Of a stretch of 64,000 nt of DNA, positions 32,851 through 40,539 are shown piece by piece (within the stretch, counting starts at the first letter, position 1; each line of letters begins with the position of its first letter). The DNA is taken from the NCBI RefSeq assembly GCF_008153345.1, contig NZ_CP042818.1, forward strand, positions 992,001-1,056,000, written 5' to 3'. The notes under the pieces were generated by a model, which worked only from the letters and a program-made list of their open reading frames with translations, was not told the origin of the DNA and made no database searches. The position numbers and the translations under genes were made by a program. Source of the stretch: Treponema phagedenis. GTDB taxonomy: Bacteria > Spirochaetota > Spirochaetia > Treponematales > Treponemataceae.

Positions 32851-35740
32851 GTTCGGTTCCTTTCTGCGGAGAATCCAAACCGAACTCTTCCCGTTTTATT
32901 TGAATCTCCTCATTGATTAACTGTATGTTTTCAAAAAGCACATCGGCAGGATTTTCATAATTGGTAACCACCGTTAAAAACGCATTCCGCACATATCTGC
33001 CGGTAATGTATCCGCCGGGAACCTGCGGTATGCCGCGCAAATCTTTCAGCATTGCATTAAGCGCCTTTGTAACTTCAATCGGCCAAGGAATTGCGTGAAA
33101 TGCTTTTAAGCTTGCAACAGGATACCTTCCCGCCGGCCCTAAAATAGATTCCATTGAACGCGCAAACTTTTGCTGCGTGTCTCCGTTTGTCCACCAACGC
33201 AAAAACTGCCAAGCTTCCTGCACTGTATCTTTTGCAAGCACCGTACGCTTTAAAATCATGCCGGCGCCGGTTACGCAGGGTGTGTCCCGTCTAATGCTGC
33301 CGTCTTTTTGCCGCGTGCCGGGTACCGGTGCAATTGACCAATCGCCGCGAATCTCCGGAGCGGATACACTGAGCCGTGTATATGTCGAAAGGTCTACCAT
33401 ACCGATCGGCACTTCGCCAAGCCGGAAGCGGGTAACAAAATCAGCTTCCACCGGAAAGTTATGCCACGTATAAAACTGCGTCCACCACTTAAAAGCTTCG
33501 TATGCCGTCTTTGTGTCAAAACTGCATGCGGTACTGTCAGGCGTATAAATATCGCCGCCGGTTTGGTACAACCGCGATAAAAAAATACTATTGATTGCCG
33601 CACCTGTTCCCATACTCACCGCAGCGCCCAAGGATAAGGGAGAGGCGGTATCCAAATAAACCTCCATATAGTTTCTTTGTAAATCGGGAATCAGGGCAAG
33701 CAAGTCTTCCCATGTTTCGGGCACTGAAAGATTCAATGAATTGAAAATATCCTTGCGATAATACATGACGGGAAAACTCATCTGGTCGGGCAAGGCATAA
33801 CAGCCTCCGTTAAAATAAAATGAGTCCAGTGCTGCGGGCAAAAAGTCTTGTATTGTTTCGGCAAAATCGGGAAAGTTTGTTAAATCATATGCGGCATCGC
33901 GGAAAGCAAAATTGACCGGCGCCGTATTTGAAATCTGAATGGCAACATCGGGCCCGTTTCCGGTAAAGGTTGAGGGCAAAAGCATATCCGGATTGATAAG
34001 CTTTAAATTTACCTTTACGCCGTACACCGGCTCAAAACTTTCATTGATAAGCCTTCTGATAATTTCCAGTTGATCCCTGCCGGTACTGAGCCAAACATCA
34101 ATGCTCTTTCCTTTAATGCCGGTATTTCCGCTTGCCACCGTATAATCATTGGTAAAAGAGCCAAAAAAGGCTCGAACCTTATGCACCAAAAACTGGAAAA
34201 AATTACCTTCCGCTTGAATGGGCGGCGCATTTTTTCCGGACACAATAATATAATCAAGCACAAGCGGCTGCTTGGTTAAATCCATTACCGCCTTTCCCAT
34301 TGCGGTAATGCTTTCCTTAAACGAAACCAAAAACTGCACCACCTGCGATTCATTTTCGTCAAAATTTTTAAGCACGGAGAGCATGCGCACAATCCCCGCG
34401 GTGCGCTCATTCTCTTGTCCCATCTCCGCAATAAAGTCAGCCAAAATCGACTGTAAATTACCGGTCGAAGTTTGCACCGTTTCCCGCAAGTCGCTCACTC
34501 TTGTGTACAACTGATAATCGCGGTACACATCGGGGGAAGAGCCGGTAATAGAAATTATCTTTCGATACAGCTCATTTAAAACCGCTGTTTCCCGCTCCAA
34601 ACGCTGCAAAATAGAGCCCAGCTTTCCAAGCGAAACTTCTAAGGTCAGAGTATTATCGCCTTCTTGCAGCAAAAGCCAGTATTCGTGCGGCTCGGCACCG
34701 CCGCTGCCCAAATACGCAAACTGAAACGAGGTATCATAATAAAAACGCAAATCGTCCGCTTCGGTAAACGGAATATGTCCGTTCACTCGCAGCCGCCGGG
34801 TTGCATACAAACCGCGCAAAAAGGACTGCTTAAAACGGAAGCCCACCCGATACAAACCCGTCTTCGGCACTTGCAGTTTCCAACTGATAAAGTCCCCGAC
34901 CTCGCTCCACGATTCTCCGCCTACAGTATTTAAAATAATATACGAGGGATCATACGGTTCGGAAAGAGGCGACGTTCTGTCGTTAATCGGATATATGCCC
35001 TGACTTGACTTTGCCGCCGTATCCTCCGCCTGTATTTTTATCGGCTCAATATCCGCCGGCTGAAATCCCGCCTTTACCGCTTCATCGTAATACGCCGCGT
35101 ATAATGGAAGCTTTTCCGCCGCCTCTATGCGCAATTCTTCCAGCAACATCCCTTCGCGCAGCGCATTCAGTCTGATCGTATTTTCGCCTTTCTGAAAATA
35201 AAACATAAAAGGCTCAAGCGTATAGCCAAGCGGATCGCAGCAAACCACTGTTTGGCGTTGGAACAGTTCCTTCTGTGAGGGAAACGGCTGATTACCCTTT
35301 ACCTGCTTATAATCCCTGCTCACATCATTCCAAAGACGCGGAAAGCGCAACGTTCCCGCCTCCTTAAACGGAACAGCCCCGTTAATCAAAACGGATCGCT
35401 GCAAAGCTCCGCCCGTACCTGCGCCCGCAACATAGGTAAGCGCAATAGTATACCCGCCTTCTTTGGGCAAATACACCCGATACTCCGCCCAACTGTCCTC
35501 GTCCATCTGCAAAACGCCGCCCGCCTTTTGCGCGGTACCGCTTTCCGACACCTGCGCATACTGAGCCGCACTAATTGTAATACTTTGTCCGCTTTTTTCA
35601 TTACCGGGAGAAGAAAAACTTTCTCCCGATGCAAAATTCTGTATGTAGTAGGTACTATAAGGAATAGACTCTTGCGCCAATGCGCCCAAACTCGCATAAA
35701 AAAGAAAAAAGGCGAACAGCATCCGTCTGCTCTGCTTCAC
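32843..35740 (-). CDS. Giant extracellular solute-binding protein with N-terminal carbohydrate-binding-like domains
   Basis: A 965-residue exported protein (signal peptide ending LGALAQ; no lipobox). Residues about 30-210 and 230-375 are two beta-sandwich domains like carbohydrate-binding modules (SWAEYRVYLPKEGGYTIALTY; ISWKLQVPKTGLYRVGFRF). A helical linker follows (about 380-480). Residues about 545-945 are a MalE-type solute-binding fold (DVWLSTGRDQLEIIRRLINE, YALPDQMSFPVMYYRKDIF, ETWEDLLALIPDL). Usual sugar-binding proteins have ~430 residues, so this is twice the size. It is the first gene of the operon and delivers substrate to one or both permease pairs. No ATPase gene is near. Substrate unknown. 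Confidence 0.85.
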   Translation of the reverse strand: MKQSRRMLFAFFLFYASLGALAQESIPYSTYYIQNFASGESFSSPGNEKSGQSITISAAQYAQVSESGTAQKAGGVLQMDEDSWAEYRVYLPKEGGYTIALTYVAGAGTGGALQRSVLINGAVPFKEAGTLRFPRLWNDVSRDYKQVKGNQPFPSQKELFQRQTVVCCDPLGYTLEPFMFYFQKGENTIRLNALREGMLLEELRIEAAEKLPLYAAYYDEAVKAGFQPADIEPIKIQAEDTAAKSSQGIYPINDRTSPLSEPYDPSYIILNTVGGESWSEVGDFISWKLQVPKTGLYRVGFRFKQSFLRGLYATRRLRVNGHIPFTEADDLRFYYDTSFQFAYLGSGGAEPHEYWLLLQEGDNTLTLEVSLGKLGSILQRLERETAVLNELYRKIISITGSSPDVYRDYQLYTRVSDLRETVQTSTGNLQSILADFIAEMGQENERTAGIVRMLSVLKNFDENESQVVQFLVSFKESITAMGKAVMDLTKQPLVLDYIIVSGKNAPPIQAEGNFFQFLVHKVRAFFGSFTNDYTVASGNTGIKGKSIDVWLSTGRDQLEIIRRLINESFEPVYGVKVNLKLINPDMLLPSTFTGNGPDVAIQISNTAPVNFAFRDAAYDLTNFPDFAETIQDFLPAALDSFYFNGGCYALPDQMSFPVMYYRKDIFNSLNLSVPETWEDLLALIPDLQRNYMEVYLDTASPLSLGAAVSMGTGAAINSIFLSRLYQTGGDIYTPDSTACSFDTKTAYEAFKWWTQFYTWHNFPVEADFVTRFRLGEVPIGMVDLSTYTRLSVSAPEIRGDWSIAPVPGTRQKDGSIRRDTPCVTGAGMILKRTVLAKDTVQEAWQFLRWWTNGDTQQKFARSMESILGPAGRYPVASLKAFHAIPWPIEVTKALNAMLKDLRGIPQVPGGYITGRYVRNAFLTVVTNYENPADVLFENIQLINEEIQIKREEFGLDSPQKGTEHE

Positions 35741-35940
35741 ACCGTCACCTGCATAAATTAAAAATATTCTATATTATTTAAACACGGAAATCATCAAAAT
35801 GCAAGGAAAAATTTTTGCTAATCGGAAAAGCGATACAATACCCCTGTTTACCAAAACAAAATTTTTACATTTGCTCTATTTATAACTTTACCGGCAGCCT
35901 ACTGTTTCTTTAATTCATCTAATTATGAAACATAAAAAAT
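35741..35940. other. Upstream region of the solute-binding protein operon
   Basis: 200 AT-rich bases that should hold the promoter of the 22-35.7 kb operon on the minus strand. I see no convincing -35/-10 pair and no gene. Confidence 0.3.
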
Positions 35941-36243
35941 TTATATAAAAAGAGCCCGACACGGCGCAAGGGCGAAGTTTTAGAAATTCGCTTTACTTCG
36001 CCTACGAGTTTAAAAGCTTCAATTTTACAGTTTTGTGTTGATGCTTTTAAACATCGTGTGGAATTTTGCAAGGGCGAAGTTTTAGAAATTCGCTTTACTT
36101 CGCCTACGAGTTTAAAAGCTTCAATTTTATAGTTTTGTGTTGATGCTTTTAAACATCGTGTGGAATTTTGCAAGGGCGAAGTTTTAGAAATTCGCTTTAA
36201 CTTCACCAATGAGTTTTGCAACGGTGGGTAAGTTTACCATAGG
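35941..36243 (-). repeat. Dispersed hairpin repeat, copy D, with 102-bp tandem duplication
   Basis: Partial copy (tail end at left, head cut at 36243). A 102-bp unit starting GCAAGGGCGAAG is present at 35966 and 36068 and starts a third time at 36170. Each unit contains a hairpin of CGAAGTTTTAG..CTTTACTTCG and one of TTTAAAAGC..GCTTTTAAA. 102 bases is 34 codons, so a false reading frame runs through it. Confidence 0.75.
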
Positions 36244-36344
36244 CAAAATGCCCCGCCGCCATAAAAATCGATTATAAAACTCTGTACTGACCCCCGACAC
36301 TCCACATACGGGCAGGTCGGGGAAGAAAAATTGTTTTGCAATCT

Positions 36345-36812
36345 TTACGCTTCAATTTCGCGAATGAGGTTGACCATTTCAATTGCACCTAAAGCGCAGT
36401 CGTATCCTTTGTTGCCCGCTTTGGTGCCGGCGCGTTCGATTGCTTGCTCAATGTTTTCCGTGGTGAGGACTCCGAACATGACAGGTGTTCCGGTTGCCAA
36501 AGAGATTGAAGCAATCCCTTTTGACACTTCATTGCATACGTAATCATAATGCGTGGTGCTGCCGCGGATAACCGCCCCGAGGCAAATGATCGCATCATAC
36601 TTTCCGCTTTTTGCCATCTTTGATGCAATGATCGGGATTTCAAAAGCGCCGGGCACCCAAGCTACCGAAATGTCATCTTCCCGTACTTCGTGGCGGATAA
36701 GTCCGTCCATCGCTCCGCTTAATAATTTTGCGGTAATAAATTCGTTAAAGCGTGCGGCGACGATTCCCACCCTGATTTTTTTTGATACTAATTTTCCTTC
36801 AAATGTTTTCAT
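36345..36812 (-). CDS. ribH: 6,7-dimethyl-8-ribityllumazine synthase
   Basis: Penultimate enzyme of riboflavin synthesis; joins the ribityl-amino-uracil and the butanone phosphate. 155 residues, the usual length. Family marks: [53 protein letters not shown] and [17 protein letters not shown]. It assembles as an icosahedral shell in many bacteria. Last gene of the rib operon, 18 bases after ribBA, with AGGAG before the ATG. Confidence 0.97.
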   Translation of the reverse strand: MKTFEGKLVSKKIRVGIVAARFNEFITAKLLSGAMDGLIRHEVREDDISVAWVPGAFEIPIIASKMAKSGKYDAIICLGAVIRGSTTHYDYVCNEVSKGIASISLATGTPVMFGVLTTENIEQAIERAGTKAGNKGYDCALGAIEMVNLIREIEA

Positions 36813-36830
36813 CGTAAAATCTCCTCGTAA

Positions 36831-38030
36831 TTAAAAACTTAAAATATGTCCCATGCGCTCCTGCTTTGTTTTAAGATAGCGCAAAGAATATTGAGTTGTC
36901 CCAACCTGAATCGGTACGCGTTCCGCAATCTCCATACCGAACTCGGAAAGTTGATACACTTTATCCGGATTGTTTGTCAGCAATCGTATACTTTTTACAC
37001 CTAAATCTCTTAAGATTTGCGCGCCGATATAATATTCTCGTTGGTCTCCCGCGAAGCCGAGTGCGAGGTTTGCTTCCAAGGTATCCATGCCTTGCTCTTG
37101 CAGTTCGTAGGCTTTTAATTTATTGATGAGTCCGATACCGCGCCCTTCCTGCCGCATGTAAAGTAAAATACCGCGCCCCTCTTCTTCAATTTGAGACATG
37201 GCGGAGGCAAGCTGTTCTCCGCAATCACAGCGAAGGGAACCGAAGGTGTCGCCGGTTAAGCATTCGGAATGGACTCGGGTAAGGACATTTTTGCCGTCTC
37301 CGAGTGTTCCCTTTACCAATGCGACGTGATGTTCTCCGTTCAGCAAATTAACATAGCCGTATGCAACAAAGTTTCCGTAACGCGTCGGCATTTTTGTTAC
37401 GGTTACCCGGTTTACCAGTTTCTCATGGCATTTGCGATAATTCTGTAAATCTTTTATTGTGATACATTTGATATTCCATTTTTTTGCGAGCTCCATAAGT
37501 TCAGGCTGGCGCATCATTGTGCCGTCTTCGCGCATAATTTCGCAGCAAAGGCCGCATTCTTTTAATCCTGCCAAACGACACAGGTCAACAGTTGCTTCGG
37601 TATGTCCGTTGCGCTCAAGCACGCCGTTCTTTTTTGCAAGCAGGGGAAACATATGACCTGGTCTGCGAAAGTCTTCCGGCTTTGCATTATCCGCAACACA
37701 GTGCAGTGCCGTTACGGATCGCTCTGCGGCGGAAATTCCCGTTCTGGTAGATACGTGATCAATCGAAACGGTAAAAGCTGTTTCGTGATTGTCAGTATTA
37801 TGCCGTACCATTTGCGGAATCTGTAATTTATGCACCAGCGCTTCAGACATGGGCATACAGATAAGTCCTTTGCCGTGAGTTGCCATAAAATTAATATTTT
37901 CGGTTGTGGCAAATTCAGCTGCACAAATAAAGTCGCCTTCGTTTTCGCGATCAGGATCATCGGTTACCAAAATGATTTTACCCTTTCGCAACTCATCAAG
38001 CGATTCTTCCACCGTGTTAAATTCAAACAT
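36831..38030 (-). CDS. ribBA: Bifunctional 3,4-dihydroxy-2-butanone-4-phosphate synthase / GTP cyclohydrolase II
   Basis: Starts both branches of riboflavin synthesis. The N-terminal RibB domain (residues 1-~200) has [13 protein letters not shown] and RRPGHMFPL; the C-terminal RibA domain (~205-399) has the zinc motif [20 protein letters not shown] and [13 protein letters not shown]. The two in-frame ATGs differ by one codon; the second (38030) has the better spacing to GGAG. A dispersed repeat lies between it and ribE. Confidence 0.95.
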   Translation of the reverse strand: MFEFNTVEESLDELRKGKIILVTDDPDRENEGDFICAAEFATTENINFMATHGKGLICMPMSEALVHKLQIPQMVRHNTDNHETAFTVSIDHVSTRTGISAAERSVTALHCVADNAKPEDFRRPGHMFPLLAKKNGVLERNGHTEATVDLCRLAGLKECGLCCEIMREDGTMMRQPELMELAKKWNIKCITIKDLQNYRKCHEKLVNRVTVTKMPTRYGNFVAYGYVNLLNGEHHVALVKGTLGDGKNVLTRVHSECLTGDTFGSLRCDCGEQLASAMSQIEEEGRGILLYMRQEGRGIGLINKLKAYELQEQGMDTLEANLALGFAGDQREYYIGAQILRDLGVKSIRLLTNNPDKVYQLSEFGMEIAERVPIQVGTTQYSLRYLKTKQERMGHILSF

Positions 38031-38102
38031 CATTCACTCCTATATAAAAATTTTTGAGGAATCATCAGAGGCATTCGCCTCTGTTCTGCAAGGAAATTGA
38101 TC

Positions 38103-38254
38103 GTGCTATCCGCTACCGCGGAATGCGGATCAGATTCCGAAAAAAGTTTTTAGCCCGTAGTTTGTAAGACAAAGAAAACTTTCAAGTCTTACAAACTACA
38201 TACAATCAGCGATGTTTTAAAACACAAGTTTTTCCAAGTGTTTTAAAACTCGTC
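38103..38254. repeat. Hairpins between ribBA and ribE
   Basis: Perfect 13-bp stem TAGTTTGTAAGAC (38158-38170) with GTCTTACAAACTA (38186-38198), and a module of the dispersed-repeat type, GTTTTAAAACAC with GTGTTTTAAAAC (38213-38249). These sit inside the rib operon and could cause partial termination or RNA processing. Confidence 0.5.
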
Positions 38255-38302
38255 AAATACATAGGCCGGCGCTATTTTAGACGGCCTGTGTATTTTTTTT
38301 CT

Positions 38303-38475
38303 CCTGTAGCGTTTTGTAATTAACTTACTGGTATGCTGTTCATAACGGCTTGCGGATTCAGAACCACTATGGTAAATTGCCCACCCTTGTGCCGTGTTGA
38401 ACTCTTTTTTATAAAATTTTTTACAATTTATATAAAACGCATTAAAAACAGATCGAGTTATCAAAAAATGTTTCC
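38303..38475 (+). repeat. Dispersed hairpin repeat, copy E (minimal head-plus-tail form)
   Basis: 173 bp with a head (TGTAGCGTTTTGTAATTAAC) at the left and a tail (GATCGAGTTATCAAAAAA) at the right, but without hairpin modules between. It shows that head and tail can be next to each other, so modules are optional. It lies 19 bases from the ribE stop. Confidence 0.7.
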
Positions 38476-38494
38476 CTCCTATATAAAAATTTTT

Positions 38495-39148
38495 TCATAC
38501 TAAAAATCCGTACCGAGACAAAAAATCTTTTGTCAGTTTGGTTTCCGTTTTTTCCGCTGCGGCAGGAAAAAGCAGTTTTTCAACATATTTTCCGATGATA
38601 TCAGTTTCCAAATTCACCGAATCTCCTATGTGCCGCTCCGATAGGGTGGTTACTGCTATCGTGTGCGGAATTGCGGAAATGGAAAAGGAATCGGCTGAGG
38701 TGCTCGCAACCGTTAAACTGATTCCGTCAATGGTGATAGAGCCTTTTTCCACAATATACCGCAGGATGGATGGAGCGGTTTGGATGCTATACCAAGCTGC
38801 CGTATCATCGCGTGTGATTTGCAGAATTTTTCCCACACCGTCAACATGTCCCGAAACAATATGCCCGCCGAATCGTCCGTTTGCCGGCATCGCCCGCTCC
38901 AAATTAATGCGTGAACCCTGCCGTAATCCCGCTAAGGCAGACCGATTGAGCGTTTCGTGCATTACATCGGCGGTAAAACCCTGTGGGCTGCAAGCAGTTG
39001 CCGTTAAACAAATTCCGTTTACCGCCACACTATCGCCGATTTTTAAATCATCTAAAACAAGTTTTGCTTCTATGGTCAGCACCGCAGAATGCGTCCCGCG
39101 TGTAATTTGTTTTATTGTTCCAACCTCTTCAACAATTCCTGTAAACAT
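38495..39148 (-). CDS. ribE: Riboflavin synthase, alpha subunit
   Basis: Dismutates two lumazines to riboflavin and the ribityl-amino-uracil. About 217 residues with two lumazine-binding halves: MFTGIVEEVGTI.., GDSVAVNGICLTAT, then GHIVSGHVDGVGKI and EKGSITIDGISLTVAS. ATG 39148 is chosen because MFTGIVE is the universal N-terminus and GAGGT lies upstream; the open frame begins 7 codons earlier. It overlaps the end of ribD by 20 bases. Confidence 0.95.
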   Translation of the reverse strand: MFTGIVEEVGTIKQITRGTHSAVLTIEAKLVLDDLKIGDSVAVNGICLTATACSPQGFTADVMHETLNRSALAGLRQGSRINLERAMPANGRFGGHIVSGHVDGVGKILQITRDDTAAWYSIQTAPSILRYIVEKGSITIDGISLTVASTSADSFSISAIPHTIAVTTLSERHIGDSVNLETDIIGKYVEKLLFPAAAEKTETKLTKDFLSRYGFLV

Positions 39149-40235
39149 GTTTGTCAACCTCACTTTCAATTAAAAAATCTTCTCCTAATTGAGTTATGCT
39201 GCTGTTTATTAAACGTACCGAAGAGTCCGGAGAATGGAATCCGATTCCTTCAACCGGTGTTTTAGCAGATTGTCCGCCAAGTAATTTTGGGGCTATGTAT
39301 GCGTGGACTTTTTGCACAATGCCGCTTTCCAATGCTGCCCAGTTTAAGGTGCCGCCGCCTTCCAGCAGCAAACTGTCAATTTTTTCTTCTCCCAGCATGG
39401 GCATCAGGTTTTGCAAATCAACCCGCCCGTTTTTTTCTGGTACAGTTAAAATCCTGCACCCTGCATGCAGATAGGCAAGCTGTTTTTCTTTTTCGGTGCA
39501 ACAGGTTGCAATAATGGTCGGCACTTTTTTTGCGGTTCTAATTATTTGAGCGGATAAAGGTGTGCGGAGGTTCGTATCGCAGATGATGCGGATAGGATTT
39601 TTTCCGTCTTTTATTCGGCAGGTTAGTAAAGGGTCATCGGCAAGCACCGTTCCTACGCCGACCATAATCGCCGTGTAGCGATGCCTTTGCAGGTGTACGT
39701 GCTCCCTTGCTTTTTCTTCTGTGATCCACTTGGAGTTTCCGGTAACCGCTGCGATTTTTCCGTCCATTGTCATTGCGTATTTCATAACCACAAAGGGACG
39801 TTTGGTTTGAATATAATGGAAAAACACCTCGTTTAAACGGTCGCACTCTTCTTTCAGAATGTTTTCCGAAACTTCTATGCCGCTTTCTTTTAAACGGCGA
39901 ACACCCTTCCCGCCGACAAGCGGATTAGGATCGGCAGACCCGATTACCACTCGCGTGATGCCTGATTCCAAAACCGCATCAACACAGGGCGGCTGTTTTC
40001 CGTGATGGCAGCAGGGTTCAAGTGTTACATACAGTGTTGCGCCGGCGGGAGTTTCTGTACAAGATCGTAGTGCATTCCGTTCGGCATGAGGCTCCCCGTA
40101 TCTTTCATGGAATCCGGAGCCGATGATTTTGCCGTTTTTAACAATGACTGCGCCTACCATCGGATTTGGACTTGTCCAACCTGCGCCCTTTTTTGCAAAC
40201 TGCAAAGCGGTGCGCATATATTCACAATCATTCAA
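39129..40235 (-). CDS. ribD: Bifunctional riboflavin-specific deaminase/reductase
   Basis: Deaminates and reduces the pyrimidine precursor of riboflavin. N-terminal deaminase (1-~145) has the zinc motif PHAERNALR (HAE) and LEPCCHHGKQPPC (PCxxxxxxxC); C-terminal reductase (~150-368) has MKYAMTMDGKIAAVTGNSKW and ILLEGGG-type (LLLEGGGTLNWAALES) segment. TTG 40235 is chosen: GGAGG sits 7 to 8 bases upstream; ATG 40217 is also possible. It is the first gene of the rib operon, controlled by the FMN riboswitch. Confidence 0.94.
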   Translation of the reverse strand: MNDCEYMRTALQFAKKGAGWTSPNPMVGAVIVKNGKIIGSGFHERYGEPHAERNALRSCTETPAGATLYVTLEPCCHHGKQPPCVDAVLESGITRVVIGSADPNPLVGGKGVRRLKESGIEVSENILKEECDRLNEVFFHYIQTKRPFVVMKYAMTMDGKIAAVTGNSKWITEEKAREHVHLQRHRYTAIMVGVGTVLADDPLLTCRIKDGKNPIRIICDTNLRTPLSAQIIRTAKKVPTIIATCCTEKEKQLAYLHAGCRILTVPEKNGRVDLQNLMPMLGEEKIDSLLLEGGGTLNWAALESGIVQKVHAYIAPKLLGGQSAKTPVEGIGFHSPDSSVRLINSSITQLGEDFLIESEVDKHVYRNC

Positions 40236-40248
40236 TTTTTTTACCTCC

Positions 40249-40279
40249 AAAAAAAAGCCCCGAACAAAATGTTCAGGGC
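40249..40279 (-). terminator. Second hairpin-plus-T before ribD
   Basis: On the minus strand GCCCTGAACA (40279-40270), loop TTT, TGTTCGGGGC (40266-40257), then eight T (40256-40249) directly before the ribD ribosome site GGAGG. It looks like a terminator or a hairpin that masks the ribosome site. Confidence 0.6.
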
Positions 40280-40318
40280 AAAAAAGGAGTATGAAAAAAC
40301 ATCAGCATAATAAAAAAA

Positions 40319-40344
40319 CTCTGAAATGCAAACACATTCCAGAG
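40319..40344 (-). terminator. First hairpin terminator downstream of the FMN aptamer
   Basis: On the minus strand CTCTGGAATG (40344-40335) pairs with CATTTCAGAG (40328-40319), ten pairs with one G-U, followed by TTTTTTT. This is a candidate riboswitch expression platform, ~40 bases after the aptamer. Confidence 0.65.
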
Positions 40345-40379
40345 CATCTTTATACAAAACAAGTCTATTTTGTATCATA

Positions 40380-40490
40380 CGATCTTCTTTCATCCAGACT
40401 ATACTGTCGGCTTCGGAGTTTCACCGAATCATACCTTGCGGCTCGTGGGCTTTACCACCGGTAGGGACTTACACCCTGCCCTGAAGATTT
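40380..40490 (-). promoter_or_regulatory. FMN riboswitch (RFN element)
   Basis: On the minus strand the aptamer has all conserved blocks: GGGCAGGGTGTAAGTCCCT, ACCGGTGGTAAAG, CCACGAGCCG, GATTCGGTGAAACTCCGA, GCCGACAGTATAGTCTGG and ATGAAAGAAGATC; the P1 stem joins 40382-40387 with 40483-40488. It binds FMN and would turn off the ribD-ribE-ribBA-ribH operon when FMN is plentiful. The 5' position before ribD and the two hairpin-plus-T structures fit transcription attenuation. Confidence 0.96.
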
Positions 40491-40509
40491 TATTCAACTA
40501 ACTGAAAGT

Positions 40510-40539
40510 AGTATACATCATGAGCTTAGATTTTGTCAA
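40510..40539 (-). promoter_or_regulatory. Promoter of the riboflavin operon
   Basis: On the minus strand TTGACA (40539-40534) and TATACT (40515-40510), spacer 18. The start point is ~40503, just before the FMN aptamer. The IS1202/ISTde1-like element inserted immediately upstream, its duplicated target beginning at 40539, and left both boxes complete. Confidence 0.75.

Noticed and set aside
35919-36221. Frame of 100 codons with a repeated 34-residue peptide
   Set aside because: Produced by the 102-bp tandem unit; the same peptide occurs in copy F on the other strand. No signal, start or family supports a gene.
40285-40464. Plus-strand frame with AAAGGAG before ATG antisense to the FMN riboswitch
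   Set aside because: It covers the aptamer and terminator hairpins, which must be conserved for other reasons, and its protein is unlike anything known.
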